A stretch of DNA of 42,889 nt from NCBI GenBank assembly GCA_045577695.1, contig JAZNIW010000047.1:1-42889 (forward strand), read 5' to 3'. A program made the translations under genes and the position numbers. Below the pieces are notes generated by a model. That model was not told the origin of the DNA. It ran no database searches and was given only the letters and a program-made list of their open reading frames with translations. The first letter of the stretch is position 1, and the number at the start of each line of letters is the position of its first letter. Source of the stretch: UMGS1279 sp045577695. GTDB taxonomy: Bacteria > Bacillota > Clostridia > Oscillospirales > Acutalibacteraceae. Shown here in pieces: positions 13,583-22,462 of the stretch.

Positions 13583-14281
13583 TCAGATGAACAATTGAAA
13601 CATATTAAGTTTATTTTGTATCGCTTCGGTTACCTCTTGGAACGTGTGGTAAAGCGCTTGCTTTCGCTCAACCGTAGCAATCTCTGTCATACAGGTTTGC
13701 AGGCTTTTCAGTCGCCGTTTTACAAAGAAAAGAGCCGGTTTATCGGGATGTTCTAACAATTTACCGATAAAGGGATACGTGATATCGGTTTGATCCACCG
13801 TTACACCGTAACGCACCCGCATAATAGTATAGACCCGCCCTTTAGAAAAAACGGCACGCTCACTTTCGATGCCAAAACCTTCTTCCGCCAGCGCGTGACG
13901 CAAGCGATCATCACAGGACATCGGTTGCAAAACGATCGAAACATCCGACGAACGAACCCACAGAGCGTCCGAGAGAATGTCAGCAATCGTTTCGCCCCCC
14001 ATACCGCAAATGGTGATGGCGGTGCATTCCTTAGGAGCCAAACCCGCAAGCCCGTTTGCCAAGCGAAGTTCAATCGATTCGGATAAACCAAAGCGAAGAA
14101 TATTTTTTTTTGCCACCGAAAGCGGCCCCTCGGCAATATCGCATGCAATAACCCGCGAGGCAATTCCTTCCCGTACCAGGTAAATAGGAAGAAAGGCGTG
14201 GTCGGTACCAATGTCCGCCACGACCTTTCCTTGTTCAACCAATTGCGCGACTGCCAAAAGCCGCTCATTCAAAAGGGACAT
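13583..14281 (-). CDS. trmK: tRNA (adenine(22)-N(1))-methyltransferase
   Basis: A 232-residue class I SAM methyltransferase that modifies A22 in the D-loop of some tRNAs. Visible are motif I VADIGTDHAFLPIYL (residues 21-35), the acidic end of motif II (VIACDIAEG) and the family hallmark CGMGGETIADIL, plus a helical C-terminus. TrmK is largely a Gram-positive enzyme. Its start overlaps the DUF1858 stop by one base (TAATG), so it is the last gene of the pgk-tpiA-gpmI-DUF1858-trmK operon. The link to glycolysis seems to be one of position only. Confidence 0.93.
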   Translation of the reverse strand: MSLLNERLLAVAQLVEQGKVVADIGTDHAFLPIYLVREGIASRVIACDIAEGPLSVAKKNILRFGLSESIELRLANGLAGLAPKECTAITICGMGGETIADILSDALWVRSSDVSIVLQPMSCDDRLRHALAEEGFGIESERAVFSKGRVYTIMRVRYGVTVDQTDITYPFIGKLLEHPDKPALFFVKRRLKSLQTCMTEIATVERKQALYHTFQEVTEAIQNKLNMFQLFI

Positions 14282-14481
14282 TATTTTTGTCCGAAGTAGG
14301 CCTGTAATTTAGCTACCAATTCATCGGCATCGGTACCGTGCACGGCACAAGCATCCGCAATGCTCTCCCCGCGGGAGGCCGGACAGCCAAGGCAATGCAT
14401 ACCAATTTCAAAAAAGAATTGAGCCGTATCCACATCGGCATCGAGAATATCGCCAATAATAGAATCTTTTGTGATTTCCAT
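14281..14481 (-). CDS. DUF1858 domain protein
   Basis: A 66-residue protein made only of a DUF1858 domain: ITKDSIIGDILDADVD, then the CHCxxC-like patch GMHCLGCPASRGESI, then an ADELVAKL helix. The two cysteines may bind a metal or a cluster. DUF1858 resembles the N-terminal region of iron-sulfur repair proteins (ScdA/RIC) and is common in anaerobes. It may take part in redox or cluster handling, but no function is established. It lies 16 bases after gpmI and is coupled to trmK. Confidence 0.85.
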   Translation of the reverse strand: MEITKDSIIGDILDADVDTAQFFFEIGMHCLGCPASRGESIADACAVHGTDADELVAKLQAYFGQK

Positions 14482-14497
14482 AATCTTTCCTCCGTTT

Positions 14498-16015
14498 TTA
14501 TTTAATAATCAACGATTCACCGGTCATTTCGGCCGGTTTTTCCAGCCCTAAAATAGTTAAGACCGAAGGGGCAATATCAGCCAGTCGGCCACCCTCACGC
14601 AAGGTGCAAGGATGACCCACCACACAAAACGGAACCGGATTTGTGGTGTGAGGGGTGAAACTTTCGCCCTTCTCATTAAACATATAGTCAGCGTTTCCGT
14701 GATCAGCCGTAATAATCACGGCGCCTTCTTTTTCTAATGTTGCGCTCACCACTTTGCCCACACAGGAATCAACCGCTTCCACCGCTTTAACGGCAGCATC
14801 AAAGATACCCGTATGGCCCACCATATCACAGTTGGCAAAATTTAAAATGATAACATCGTAAGCGCCCGAACGAATCTTGTCGCAAACGGCATCGCAAACC
14901 GGATAAGCGCTCATTTCGGGTTGCAAATCAAAAGTAGGAACCTCAGGCGACTGAACCAGCAAGCGATCTTCCCCGTCAAAGGTCTTCTCCTCGCCCCCGT
15001 TAAAGAAGAATGTTACATGAGCATATTTCTGAGTTTCGGCAATGCGAAGCTGGGTCAAACCTTCGGCGGCCAAATACTCACCCAAAGTCATTTTGAGTTC
15101 TTCTGGCGGAAAAGCAGCCGTTACGTTCGGCATCGTTTCATCATACTGAGTCATGCACACATAGGTAAGGGGGAAAAATCCTTTCTTGCGTTCAAACCCA
15201 TCGAAATCAGGGTCAACAAAGGCGCGGGTATACTGTCTGGCGCGGTCAGGACGGAAGTTAAAAGATACTACACTATCGTCCGGCCGGATAATCCCCTCCG
15301 GATTCACAACAGTAGGTAAAATAAACTCATCGGTAACATCCATTTCATAGGATTCCCGCATAGTGGATAAAATATCCGTCGTTTGAACGCCCTCACCATA
15401 TACCATAGCGGCATAGGCCTTTTCCACGCGATCCCAAGCAAAATCGCGATCCATTGCGTAATAACGACCCATTACCGTAGCGATTTTCCCCACACCAATT
15501 TCACGCATTTTGGTCTGCAATTCCTCAACAAAACCAATGCCCGAGGTGGTCGAAACGTCGCGCCCGTCGGTAATGCAATGCACATATACCCTGGTAAGTC
15601 CGTTTTTCTTAGCCAATTTTAAAAGGCCGTAAAGATGGTCGATATGGCTGTGTACACCGCCGTCCGACAAAAGGCCAACCAGATGCAGTGCCGAATCCTT
15701 TTGTTTGCAGTTTTCCACTGCTGCTTTCAGCGATTCAATGCAGAAAAAATCGCCATCTTCGATTGATTTTGAAATTTTTACCAACATTTGGTAAACTACG
15801 CGGCCGGCACCAATATTAGTGTGCCCAACCTCACTGTTACCCATCTGCCCATCCGGCAGACCAACATCCAGTCCCGAAGCACCAATAGTGGTGAACGCAT
15901 TTTCTTTAAAAAGCTTGGAAAGATTGGGAGTGTTTGCGGCCTGAATGGCATTGCCGGCCGCCTCCTCGCGGATTCCAAACCCATCCATAATACATAAAAC
16001 AACCGGTTTTTTCAT
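14498..16015 (-). CDS. gpmI: 2,3-bisphosphoglycerate-independent phosphoglycerate mutase
   Basis: This enzyme converts 3-phosphoglycerate to 2-phosphoglycerate in glycolysis, using two manganese ions and a phosphoserine intermediate. The 505-residue length is normal. The N-terminal CIMDGFGIREE carries a metal Asp, GQMGNSEVGHTNIGAGR carries the catalytic Ser61, and the C-terminal IITADHGNADYM carries metal ligands of the alkaline-phosphatase fold. It follows tpiA by 21 bases with an AAGGAAA site, within an operon started by the pgk promoter. Confidence 0.97.
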   Translation of the reverse strand: MKKPVVLCIMDGFGIREEAAGNAIQAANTPNLSKLFKENAFTTIGASGLDVGLPDGQMGNSEVGHTNIGAGRVVYQMLVKISKSIEDGDFFCIESLKAAVENCKQKDSALHLVGLLSDGGVHSHIDHLYGLLKLAKKNGLTRVYVHCITDGRDVSTTSGIGFVEELQTKMREIGVGKIATVMGRYYAMDRDFAWDRVEKAYAAMVYGEGVQTTDILSTMRESYEMDVTDEFILPTVVNPEGIIRPDDSVVSFNFRPDRARQYTRAFVDPDFDGFERKKGFFPLTYVCMTQYDETMPNVTAAFPPEELKMTLGEYLAAEGLTQLRIAETQKYAHVTFFFNGGEEKTFDGEDRLLVQSPEVPTFDLQPEMSAYPVCDAVCDKIRSGAYDVIILNFANCDMVGHTGIFDAAVKAVEAVDSCVGKVVSATLEKEGAVIITADHGNADYMFNEKGESFTPHTTNPVPFCVVGHPCTLREGGRLADIAPSVLTILGLEKPAEMTGESLIIK

Positions 16016-16036
16016 TACAATTTCCTTACTTTTTTA

Positions 16037-16804
16037 TTATTTGCTGGCGGCTTTTACAATCGCGGCGAAATCAGCAGCTTTCAGAGAAGCACCGCCAATC
16101 AAACCACCATCTACGTTGATTTTAGCAACCAATTCATCTGCGTTTTTGGCGTTCATCGAACCACCATATTGAACGGTAACGGTTTCGGCTACATCGGCGC
16201 CGTAAACCTCGGCAATAGCGGCACGGACATAGCCGTTTCCTTCATCAGCTTGCTCGGCCGTGGCGGTCACGCCGGTACCGATGGCCCAAACCGGTTCATA
16301 CGCTACAATGATGTTTTTGAGCTGTTCTTTCGAAACATTCGTCAAAGCCATTTTGGTTTGATATTTCAGCAAGGTTTCGGTATAACCAAGTTCCCTTTGT
16401 TCCAAGGTTTCTCCAACACAAACAATGGCGGTCAAACCGGCATTAACGGCGGCCAAAGTACGAAGATTAACAGTTTGGTCGGTTTCACCAAAATACTGTC
16501 TGCGTTCGCTGTGGCCTACCACAACATATTCCACACCCGAAGCGGTAAGCATTTTGGCTGAAATTTCGCCGGTATAAGCACCGGAATCCTTAAAATGAAC
16601 GTTTTCAGCACCAATTTTAATATTAGAACCCTTGGCGGCTTCTACCGCAGCGGCGATATCAACAAACGGTACGCACAAAACAACGTCACAGTCGGCATCC
16701 TTCACCAGAGGTTTCATTTCGTTGATAAGGGCCGTGGTTTCGGCCGGTGTGTTATTCATTTTCCAGTTGCCGGCAATAACGGCAGAGCGGGTTGCTTTAT
16801 TCAT
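16037..16804 (-). CDS. tpiA: Triosephosphate isomerase
   Basis: It interconverts dihydroxyacetone phosphate and glyceraldehyde 3-phosphate. The 255-residue TIM barrel has GNWKMN near the start (Asn and Lys of the active site), VVGHSERRQYF (electrophilic His), VAYEPVWAIGTG (catalytic Glu) and the phosphate-binding YGGSM and GGASL. I chose the ATG at 16804 because GGAGG lies 8 bases upstream; a longer TTG start would overlap the ribosome site itself. It is the second gene of the glycolytic operon. Confidence 0.97.
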   Translation of the reverse strand: MNKATRSAVIAGNWKMNNTPAETTALINEMKPLVKDADCDVVLCVPFVDIAAAVEAAKGSNIKIGAENVHFKDSGAYTGEISAKMLTASGVEYVVVGHSERRQYFGETDQTVNLRTLAAVNAGLTAIVCVGETLEQRELGYTETLLKYQTKMALTNVSKEQLKNIIVAYEPVWAIGTGVTATAEQADEGNGYVRAAIAEVYGADVAETVTVQYGGSMNAKNADELVAKINVDGGLIGGASLKAADFAAIVKAASK

Positions 16805-16889
16805 TTTTTGTTCCTCCAAGAAAATTGATAATGGTTTGATAATAGCCCAACAGCCGCCACAAAGGTGACGGCCGATAAGGGACAGTGAT

Positions 16890-18080
16890 TTATTTATCGT
16901 TCAAGGCAGCAATGCCGGGGAGTTCTTTTCCCTCTAAGAATTCCAAAGAAGCGCCGCCACCGGTCGAGATGTGGGACATTTTATCAGCGAAGCCAAGTTT
17001 AGTAACGGCCGCTACGCTGTCACCACCACCGATAACCGAAATGGCGCCCGAATTGGCTACTGCCGTAGCAACGGCAATGGTGCCGCTGGCAAAGGCTTCC
17101 CATTCCGAAACGCCCATCGGGCCGTTCCAAATCACAGTGCCGGCACCAACCAAAGCATCGGCAAAGAGTTTTTCGGTCTTCGGACCGATATCCAGACCCA
17201 TCCAACCATCGGGAATGAGGCTGGATTCGCAAACCATATTTTCGGTATCGGGTTTATATTCCTTACCAATGCGATTATCCACCGGAATAAGGAATTTTAC
17301 TCCTTTCGCTTCGGCTTTTTTCATCATTTCACCGGCTTGCTCCACGTTCTCGGCATCCAACAAGGAATCACCGATGTTGTAGCCCAAAGATTTCATAAAG
17401 GTGTAAGCCATACCGCCGCCGATAATCAAGGTGTCTACCTTATCAATCAAGTTGGTGATAACACCAATTTTATCCGAAACCTTGGCGCCACCCAAAATGG
17501 CAACCAAAGGACGTTTCGGGGCTTCCAAAGCGCCACCGATAAACTCAATTTCCTTATTGATAAGATAACCGCCAACTGCCGGGATATAATCGGCTACACC
17601 GGTGGTCGAAGCGTGGGCACGGTGGGCCGACCCAAACGCATCGTTGACGAAAATGTCGGCCAAATCTGCAAATTTCTTAGAAAGTTCGGGGTCGTTTTTG
17701 GTTTCGCCTTTTTCATAGCGAACGTTTTCCAGCAATAAAACTTCGCCCTCTTGCAGGTCGGCGGCCAAAGCGTTGGCTGATTCACCGACAACATCGTCAG
17801 CCATTTTCACCGTAAGCCCCAACAATTCCGAGAGGCGAGTAGCCACCGGCTTTAACGAGAATTCCGGCACGACTTCACCCTTCGGACGGCCAAGATGAGA
17901 GCAAAGAATTACCTTGGCACCGTTTTTAAGAAGATACTGAATGGTCGGAAGGGACGCAACGATACGTTTATCGTTGGTGATTTTTCCTTCGTTTAGCGGA
18001 ACGTTGAAGTCGCAACGAACAAGAACTTTCTTGCCCTTTACTTCAATGTCCTCAATTGTTTTTTTGTTGAGTGCTGCCAT
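16890..18080 (-). CDS. pgk: Phosphoglycerate kinase
   Basis: It transfers the acyl phosphate of 1,3-bisphosphoglycerate to ADP, yielding ATP and 3-phosphoglycerate. The 396-residue protein shows VLVRCDFNVPL at the N-terminus, SHLGRPKGE, the ILGGAKVSDKIGV hinge and WNGPMGVSE, and ends with GGGDSVAAV and TGGGASLEFLEG. The ATG at 18080 has GAAAGGA at the right distance; an in-frame start 6 codons earlier overlaps that site. It begins the pgk-tpiA-gpmI-DUF1858-trmK operon. No gapA or enolase gene is in this window. Confidence 0.97.
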   Translation of the reverse strand: MAALNKKTIEDIEVKGKKVLVRCDFNVPLNEGKITNDKRIVASLPTIQYLLKNGAKVILCSHLGRPKGEVVPEFSLKPVATRLSELLGLTVKMADDVVGESANALAADLQEGEVLLLENVRYEKGETKNDPELSKKFADLADIFVNDAFGSAHRAHASTTGVADYIPAVGGYLINKEIEFIGGALEAPKRPLVAILGGAKVSDKIGVITNLIDKVDTLIIGGGMAYTFMKSLGYNIGDSLLDAENVEQAGEMMKKAEAKGVKFLIPVDNRIGKEYKPDTENMVCESSLIPDGWMGLDIGPKTEKLFADALVGAGTVIWNGPMGVSEWEAFASGTIAVATAVANSGAISVIGGGDSVAAVTKLGFADKMSHISTGGGASLEFLEGKELPGIAALNDK

Positions 18081-18134
18081 AAAAAAACATCCTTTCATCT
18101 CTATGATAAGTTTGTTACCATATTAACAATCTAT

Positions 18135-18214
18135 ATTCTACCAAAAACAAACACATTTTGCAATAGAATTATTACCAAATAAATGCCAACCGATACACTT
18201 TTTTTATCGCTTTT
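18135..18214 (-). promoter_or_regulatory. Promoter of the pgk operon with shared upstream motif
   Basis: On the minus strand, TTGCAA (18158-18163) and TAGAAT (18135-18140) are 17 bases apart, with an extended TGG. Further upstream, AAAAGCGATAAAAA (18201-18214, minus strand) is identical to a 14-base motif before ppdK. Confidence 0.65.
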
Positions 18215-18226
18215 AGACGGAGAAGG

Positions 18227-18727
18227 TCACTCCCAGCGATAGCGGTGTAATTCCCCCCGGTTTTGCAGAGCGGGAAATCCCCATTGTCGCAACACTTCAT
18301 AGGTCGAAAGGGCCACCGTATTGGACAAATTCAAACTTCTTGCTTGGCCCACCATCGGTACACGAACCGCACGGTCGGGATATTGCAATAACAATTCTTC
18401 CGGCAATCCGGCTGTTTCTTTTCCGAAAAGAAGATAACTGTTATCGGGATAAGAAACATCGGAATAAACGGTACGACCTTTGGTGGTGAAAAAGTAAAAT
18501 TCACCGCCGGTATTCTTTTCAAAAAAGTCGTTCAAATCGGAATAAAAGGTGATGTCTAACAAATGCCAATAATCCAAACCGGCCCGCTTTAATTTTTTAT
18601 CGTCTAACTTAAAACCCATCGGCTCTACAATATGCAAACGGGCACCGGTTGCCGCGCAGGTGCGGGCGATATTGCCGGTGTTTTGCGGAATTTCAGGCTC
18701 TACCAAAACAATGTTTAAAACGCTCAT
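18227..18727 (-). CDS. trmL: tRNA (cytidine(34)-2'-O)-methyltransferase
   Basis: A 166-residue SPOUT methyltransferase that modifies the wobble base of some leucine tRNAs. Motifs fit TrmL: LVEPEIPQNTGNIARTCAAT at the start, YLLFGKETAGLPEELL in the middle, and VRVPMVGQARSLNLSNTVAL forming the knotted SAM site near the end. Its start is immediately after the manA stop, so it is the third gene of the ABC-manA-trmL operon. Confidence 0.95.
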   Translation of the reverse strand: MSVLNIVLVEPEIPQNTGNIARTCAATGARLHIVEPMGFKLDDKKLKRAGLDYWHLLDITFYSDLNDFFEKNTGGEFYFFTTKGRTVYSDVSYPDNSYLLFGKETAGLPEELLLQYPDRAVRVPMVGQARSLNLSNTVALSTYEVLRQWGFPALQNRGELHRYRWE

Positions 18728-19648
18728 TTACACCCTGCTTTCCAACAAAATTGCTTTTCCTTCCAGTGTAAGGGTGCCGCGACCGGCCGGCACAAAGGCG
18801 GCCTGCCCTTTTTCCAAACAAACTCCATCTACCAACACGCTGCCTTCCAAACAAAGCAAGGCGGCAAAAGAAGTATCATCCACCGTAATTTGATTTGTTT
18901 TGGTAGTATCCAAACGGGTAACTTTAAAATACGGACAATCGGCCAACACGCCTTGTTCGGTGGGGGGCGATACCGATGGCGGAGTTAATTCGGTTACGGC
19001 AATGGCTTGCTCGATATGTAAAGGGCGAGGCCTACCATCCGCGCCGAGTCGTCCGTAATCGGATACGCGATAGGTGGTATTGGAATTTTGTTGGATTTCG
19101 GCGATGAAGATACCTTTACGAATGGCGTGAATCGTGCCGGCCGGAATAAAAAAGACATCTCCTTTTTTTACCGGAACGGAGTTTAAAATATCGGTTAAGG
19201 TATTCTCGTTTATGCGGGTACGAAATTCTTCTTTCGTAATATTCTTTTGAAATCCGTAATACAGCGAAGCCCCCTCTTCACAGTCAACAATGTACCACAT
19301 TTCGGTCTTGCCGTATTCCCCTGCTTCCCGCAGAGCGTAGGTATCGTCCGGATGAACCTGTACCGATAAATCATCCTTAGCATCTATTAGTTTGACCAAA
19401 ATCGGGAAATACGAAAATTTTTCGCCGTTTTTTCCCAAGCATTTCGGGCCGAAGATCTCGACGGCCTCGGCCAAGGTTTTGCCGGTCAATTCCCCGTTCA
19501 TCACAATGTTGGGGCCGTCTTTATGGGTGGAAAGCACCCACGCCTCAGCCACTTTGGAAAGGGTAGTTACCATTTGATATTCGGTTTTCAATCGAGTACC
19601 GCCCCAAAGGTAATCCTTGAGTGCAGGTTTTAATTTTAAGGTATACAT
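18728..19648 (-). CDS. manA: Class I mannose-6-phosphate isomerase
   Basis: It interconverts mannose 6-phosphate and fructose 6-phosphate. The 306-residue cupin protein is the short Firmicute type. It shows KDYLWGGTRLKTEY near the start, the zinc-site LSVQVHPDDTYA, KTEMWYIVDCE, and FFIPAGTIHAI with a late QQNSNTTYRVSDYGR catalytic Arg region. An AGGAGA site lies before the ATG, 9 bases after the ABC transporter stop. Confidence 0.95.
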   Translation of the reverse strand: MYTLKLKPALKDYLWGGTRLKTEYQMVTTLSKVAEAWVLSTHKDGPNIVMNGELTGKTLAEAVEIFGPKCLGKNGEKFSYFPILVKLIDAKDDLSVQVHPDDTYALREAGEYGKTEMWYIVDCEEGASLYYGFQKNITKEEFRTRINENTLTDILNSVPVKKGDVFFIPAGTIHAIRKGIFIAEIQQNSNTTYRVSDYGRLGADGRPRPLHIEQAIAVTELTPPSVSPPTEQGVLADCPYFKVTRLDTTKTNQITVDDTSFAALLCLEGSVLVDGVCLEKGQAAFVPAGRGTLTLEGKAILLESRV

Positions 19649-19657
19649 ATTCTTCTC

Positions 19658-21586
19658 CTACTTTTCTTCTATGGTATGTTGATAGCGGCTGGCTTGGGTT
19701 GAGAATAGATTGTAGTAAACCCCTTTTTGTGCCATCAAATCGAAATGATTTCCCACCTCTGCCAAGGCGTTGTTATCTAATACAAATATCACATCGGCGC
19801 TGGTGGCGCTGGAAAGACGGTGCGAAACAAAAATGGTGGTTTTATCCTTTCGCAAACGGTCAAATTGGTCGTAGACCTCCTGTTCGGCAATGGCATCGAG
19901 CGAAGCCGTCGGCTCATCCAAAATCAAAATATCCGCATCGCCGTAAAAAGCGCGGGCGATAGAGAGTTTTTGCCACTGACCAATGGAAAGTTCGATGCCA
20001 TCTTCTTCAAAATAGCGCATCAGCGGCGTATGATATTCCTGCGGCAAACGGGCGATAAAATCAGCAGCATTGCTCTGCCGCGCGGCCGTTTGAATGCGGG
20101 TTTGGTCGGGCTTGGCGCCCACCTCACCAAAAGCGATATTCTCCTCCACCGTTACAGCATATTTTCCAAAATCTTGGAAGATAATGCCGAAAAGGCCGTA
20201 TAGCTCCTCGAGGTCGTATTCCTTTAGATTATGCCCATCGAGCAAAATCTCTCCCTCGGTAGGGTCGTACAATCGGGTTAACAATTTAATCAAAGTGGTT
20301 TTTCCAGCGCCGTTTACGCCCACCAAAGCCACAGTTTGTCCCGGTTCAATCACGGCGTTGATATGACGCAATACAAATCGTTCGGTTCCCGGATAACGGA
20401 AAGAAACATCTTTGAGTTCCAACCGATGAGGTTGGTGACGCTTGGGCACCAATGGTTTTTCCAAAAGGGGGACAATGCTCGCCTCTTCCTTCATAAAGGT
20501 AATAAGATTATCGATGAATAAGGTGCCTTCATAAATGGTAGAGGTAGCCGAAATTAAGGTGGTGACACCACCGGAAATGGAGTTGAGTGCGCCCGTGTAA
20601 AGAGAGTAGTCCCCCACCTGTAACCGACCTTTCCAAACACCGGTTGCCACATACAAAAACAACAAACAACTCACCAAAGAGTGCAAAAGAGAAACCGCGG
20701 TGTTCCATAGGCCTTCTTTGACATAAAGGCGGCGCAACCCCTGAAAATAATTTTGAAAAACAAGGCGGTAGCGTTTACGGAAGGTATCGGCCAAACCAAA
20801 AATGCGAATTTCTTTGACCATATCTTTATTGGTCATCAGGTCAGAGTAGTAGTTGAGTTGTCGGCGGTCTTTGGAGCGATGCCGCACATACTGAAAACTT
20901 TTTTTTCGGTAAGCGTAGGTAATGATAGCCGATGGCAAAGACATAATTAAAATCACAATAGGAGCAATGGGACTAATCGCAGATAAAATCGCCACAAAAG
21001 AAATCATCCCCAGCAAGGTACTGATGGTGGTAAAAGTAGCGTGGATAATTTGAATGGGACGCATTCCAGCCTCACGCTGGGCATTTTCCAAACGCTCATA
21101 AAAATTGGGATTATCAAAACTTTGCAAATCCACGGTTTTTGCTTTTTCCATCATCATCTCACGCACATGATTGCTAACCATTTCGCCCGAAATGCGGATG
21201 ACTACGCTGTTTAAATGCCCCAACAAATTTTTGAGAAAGATGGTGATAAATTCCACCAATAACAAACCCAAAATGCCGCGAAAAGCAATGGGAGCACCGT
21301 CCCTGGCTGCCACAAAGGCTTCGGCCAGTAAATTTAAAAGCAAGGCGCCCACCCACGCCGTTACCACCGGTAATAATCCGTTTAAAACAGCAATGACGGT
21401 GAGTAGAATCAAAATCCACGGAGCAGTATTCCAAACCAATCCGAAAATATAAAACAGCCTTTTAAAAAACTGATAAAATACCCGTTTTAGGTAGCCGGGT
21501 ACCTCCCGCAAATGTCTGGGGAGCGGTTCTTTGTTTTTTTCACCGGCGCGATTGACAGGGCCGAAACGAGGTCCACCCGGTCCCAT
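19658..21586 (-). CDS. ABC exporter, fused permease and ATPase
   Basis: A 642-residue half-transporter that probably works as a dimer in the membrane. The first 70 residues are soluble and basic. Several membrane helices follow to about residue 355, then a nucleotide-binding domain with Walker A VGVNGAGKTTL, a modified signature LSIGQWQK, Walker B ILILDEPTASLD and a switch His in FVSHRLSS. Both catalytic Glu and His are present. The substrate is unknown. AGGAGGGGG lies just before the chosen ATG at 21586. It heads a minus-strand operon with manA and trmL, from a promoter divergent to the gene at 21738. Confidence 0.92.
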   Translation of the reverse strand: MGPGGPRFGPVNRAGEKNKEPLPRHLREVPGYLKRVFYQFFKRLFYIFGLVWNTAPWILILLTVIAVLNGLLPVVTAWVGALLLNLLAEAFVAARDGAPIAFRGILGLLLVEFITIFLKNLLGHLNSVVIRISGEMVSNHVREMMMEKAKTVDLQSFDNPNFYERLENAQREAGMRPIQIIHATFTTISTLLGMISFVAILSAISPIAPIVILIMSLPSAIITYAYRKKSFQYVRHRSKDRRQLNYYSDLMTNKDMVKEIRIFGLADTFRKRYRLVFQNYFQGLRRLYVKEGLWNTAVSLLHSLVSCLLFLYVATGVWKGRLQVGDYSLYTGALNSISGGVTTLISATSTIYEGTLFIDNLITFMKEEASIVPLLEKPLVPKRHQPHRLELKDVSFRYPGTERFVLRHINAVIEPGQTVALVGVNGAGKTTLIKLLTRLYDPTEGEILLDGHNLKEYDLEELYGLFGIIFQDFGKYAVTVEENIAFGEVGAKPDQTRIQTAARQSNAADFIARLPQEYHTPLMRYFEEDGIELSIGQWQKLSIARAFYGDADILILDEPTASLDAIAEQEVYDQFDRLRKDKTTIFVSHRLSSATSADVIFVLDNNALAEVGNHFDLMAQKGVYYNLFSTQASRYQHTIEEK

Positions 21587-21625
21587 TGTACCCCCTCCTT
21601 CTTTACACAATAAAAATACAACATC

Positions 21626-21654
21626 ATTATACTAGAAAAGTATAAAATTTACAA
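21626..21654 (-). promoter_or_regulatory. Promoter of the ABC-manA-trmL operon
   Basis: On the minus strand, TTGTAA (21649-21654) and TATAAT (21626-21631) are 17 bases apart. Confidence 0.65.
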
Positions 21655-21663
21655 TAGGTAGTG

Positions 21664-21692
21664 TTGAAAAAATAGCAACAAAATGGTATAAT
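21664..21692 (+). promoter_or_regulatory. Promoter of the 21738 gene and rqcH
   Basis: TTGAAA (21664-21669) and TATAAT (21687-21692) are 17 bases apart, with an extended TGG. It is back to back with the ABC operon promoter. Confidence 0.75.
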
Positions 21693-21737
21693 ATAAAACA
21701 TTCTAAGAGTATTTCGGTTAAAAAGGAGAAACCCGTT

Positions 21738-22457
21738 ATGAAAAAGAACCAAAAATCCGAAAAAGCCATTTTGCTTCGTATGTTGCGTGAAAAACAGGCA
21801 AACCACAATATTCACTACGCCACAACCGATGGCTCTGTGTATCGATTCTTTTCCTTTTTCTTTTGGGTTTCGCTGATCGTTTGCACGGGCATTCATTTGC
21901 TTTTTTTACTGTCTCAATCGGGCTATCTACAAGCCACATTGGCAAACGCAGAAGCCCTGAGCGACCTGCAACGAGAAGAAATCACCGGTGTGAAAAACGG
22001 AATGATTTCGGTAGGCGTTTTGGGGGCCTTATTGCTTGGTTCGGCCGTATTCAAACGGTTAGAACAGCCCTTATTTCAAATCATTTTCACCCTATTGCCC
22101 ACAGCCGGACTTATAGCTAACTTTGCCACTCGTCTTTCCGAAGCCATTCAGGGCGGCGACTACAATTCCCTTTTTTGGAAGCATCTTTTTCCCCTTAATT
22201 TATTAAGCCTTTGTAGTTTGGTTTGTGGTATTGTTCAAATGCGGCAACAAAAGAAAGATAAAAAAGGAATGCAGGAAATCAGCGAAAAAATCTATCAGCG
22301 CTATTCCTCCTTAGCCCAAGATATTTCCAACGAAGAATGGCTTCAACTCTTAACCGAATGGGAACCGCAGGAGCCGAAATCCAAAAAACGTTCGGTCAAA
22401 GTGCGCCGAAAAAAGCAGCAAAAAACCGCCGTTAATCATCCCGAAAAAGAGGTGTAA
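21738..22457 (+). CDS. Hypothetical four-helix membrane protein
   Basis: A 239-residue protein of unknown family. About four hydrophobic helices lie between residues 35 and 172 (for example FFSFFFWVSLIVCTGIHLLF and ISVGVLGALLLGSAVF). The N-terminus (KSEKAILLRMLREKQ) and the C-terminal 65 residues are highly charged and cytoplasmic, ending in a Lys/Arg-rich tail (KKRSVKVRRKKQQK) that could bind RNA or ribosomes. It is transcribed with rqcH (5-base gap), which hints at a link to ribosome quality control or membrane translation, but this is only context. Confidence 0.75.
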   Translation: MKKNQKSEKAILLRMLREKQANHNIHYATTDGSVYRFFSFFFWVSLIVCTGIHLLFLLSQSGYLQATLANAEALSDLQREEITGVKNGMISVGVLGALLLGSAVFKRLEQPLFQIIFTLLPTAGLIANFATRLSEAIQGGDYNSLFWKHLFPLNLLSLCSLVCGIVQMRQQKKDKKGMQEISEKIYQRYSSLAQDISNEEWLQLLTEWEPQEPKSKKRSVKVRRKKQQKTAVNHPEKEV

Positions 22458-22462
22458 GTGCC

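Noticed and set aside
16971..17738. Long plus-strand open frame (255 codons) opposite pgk
   Set aside because: Antisense shadow of the conserved pgk gene, without ribosome site or recognisable product.
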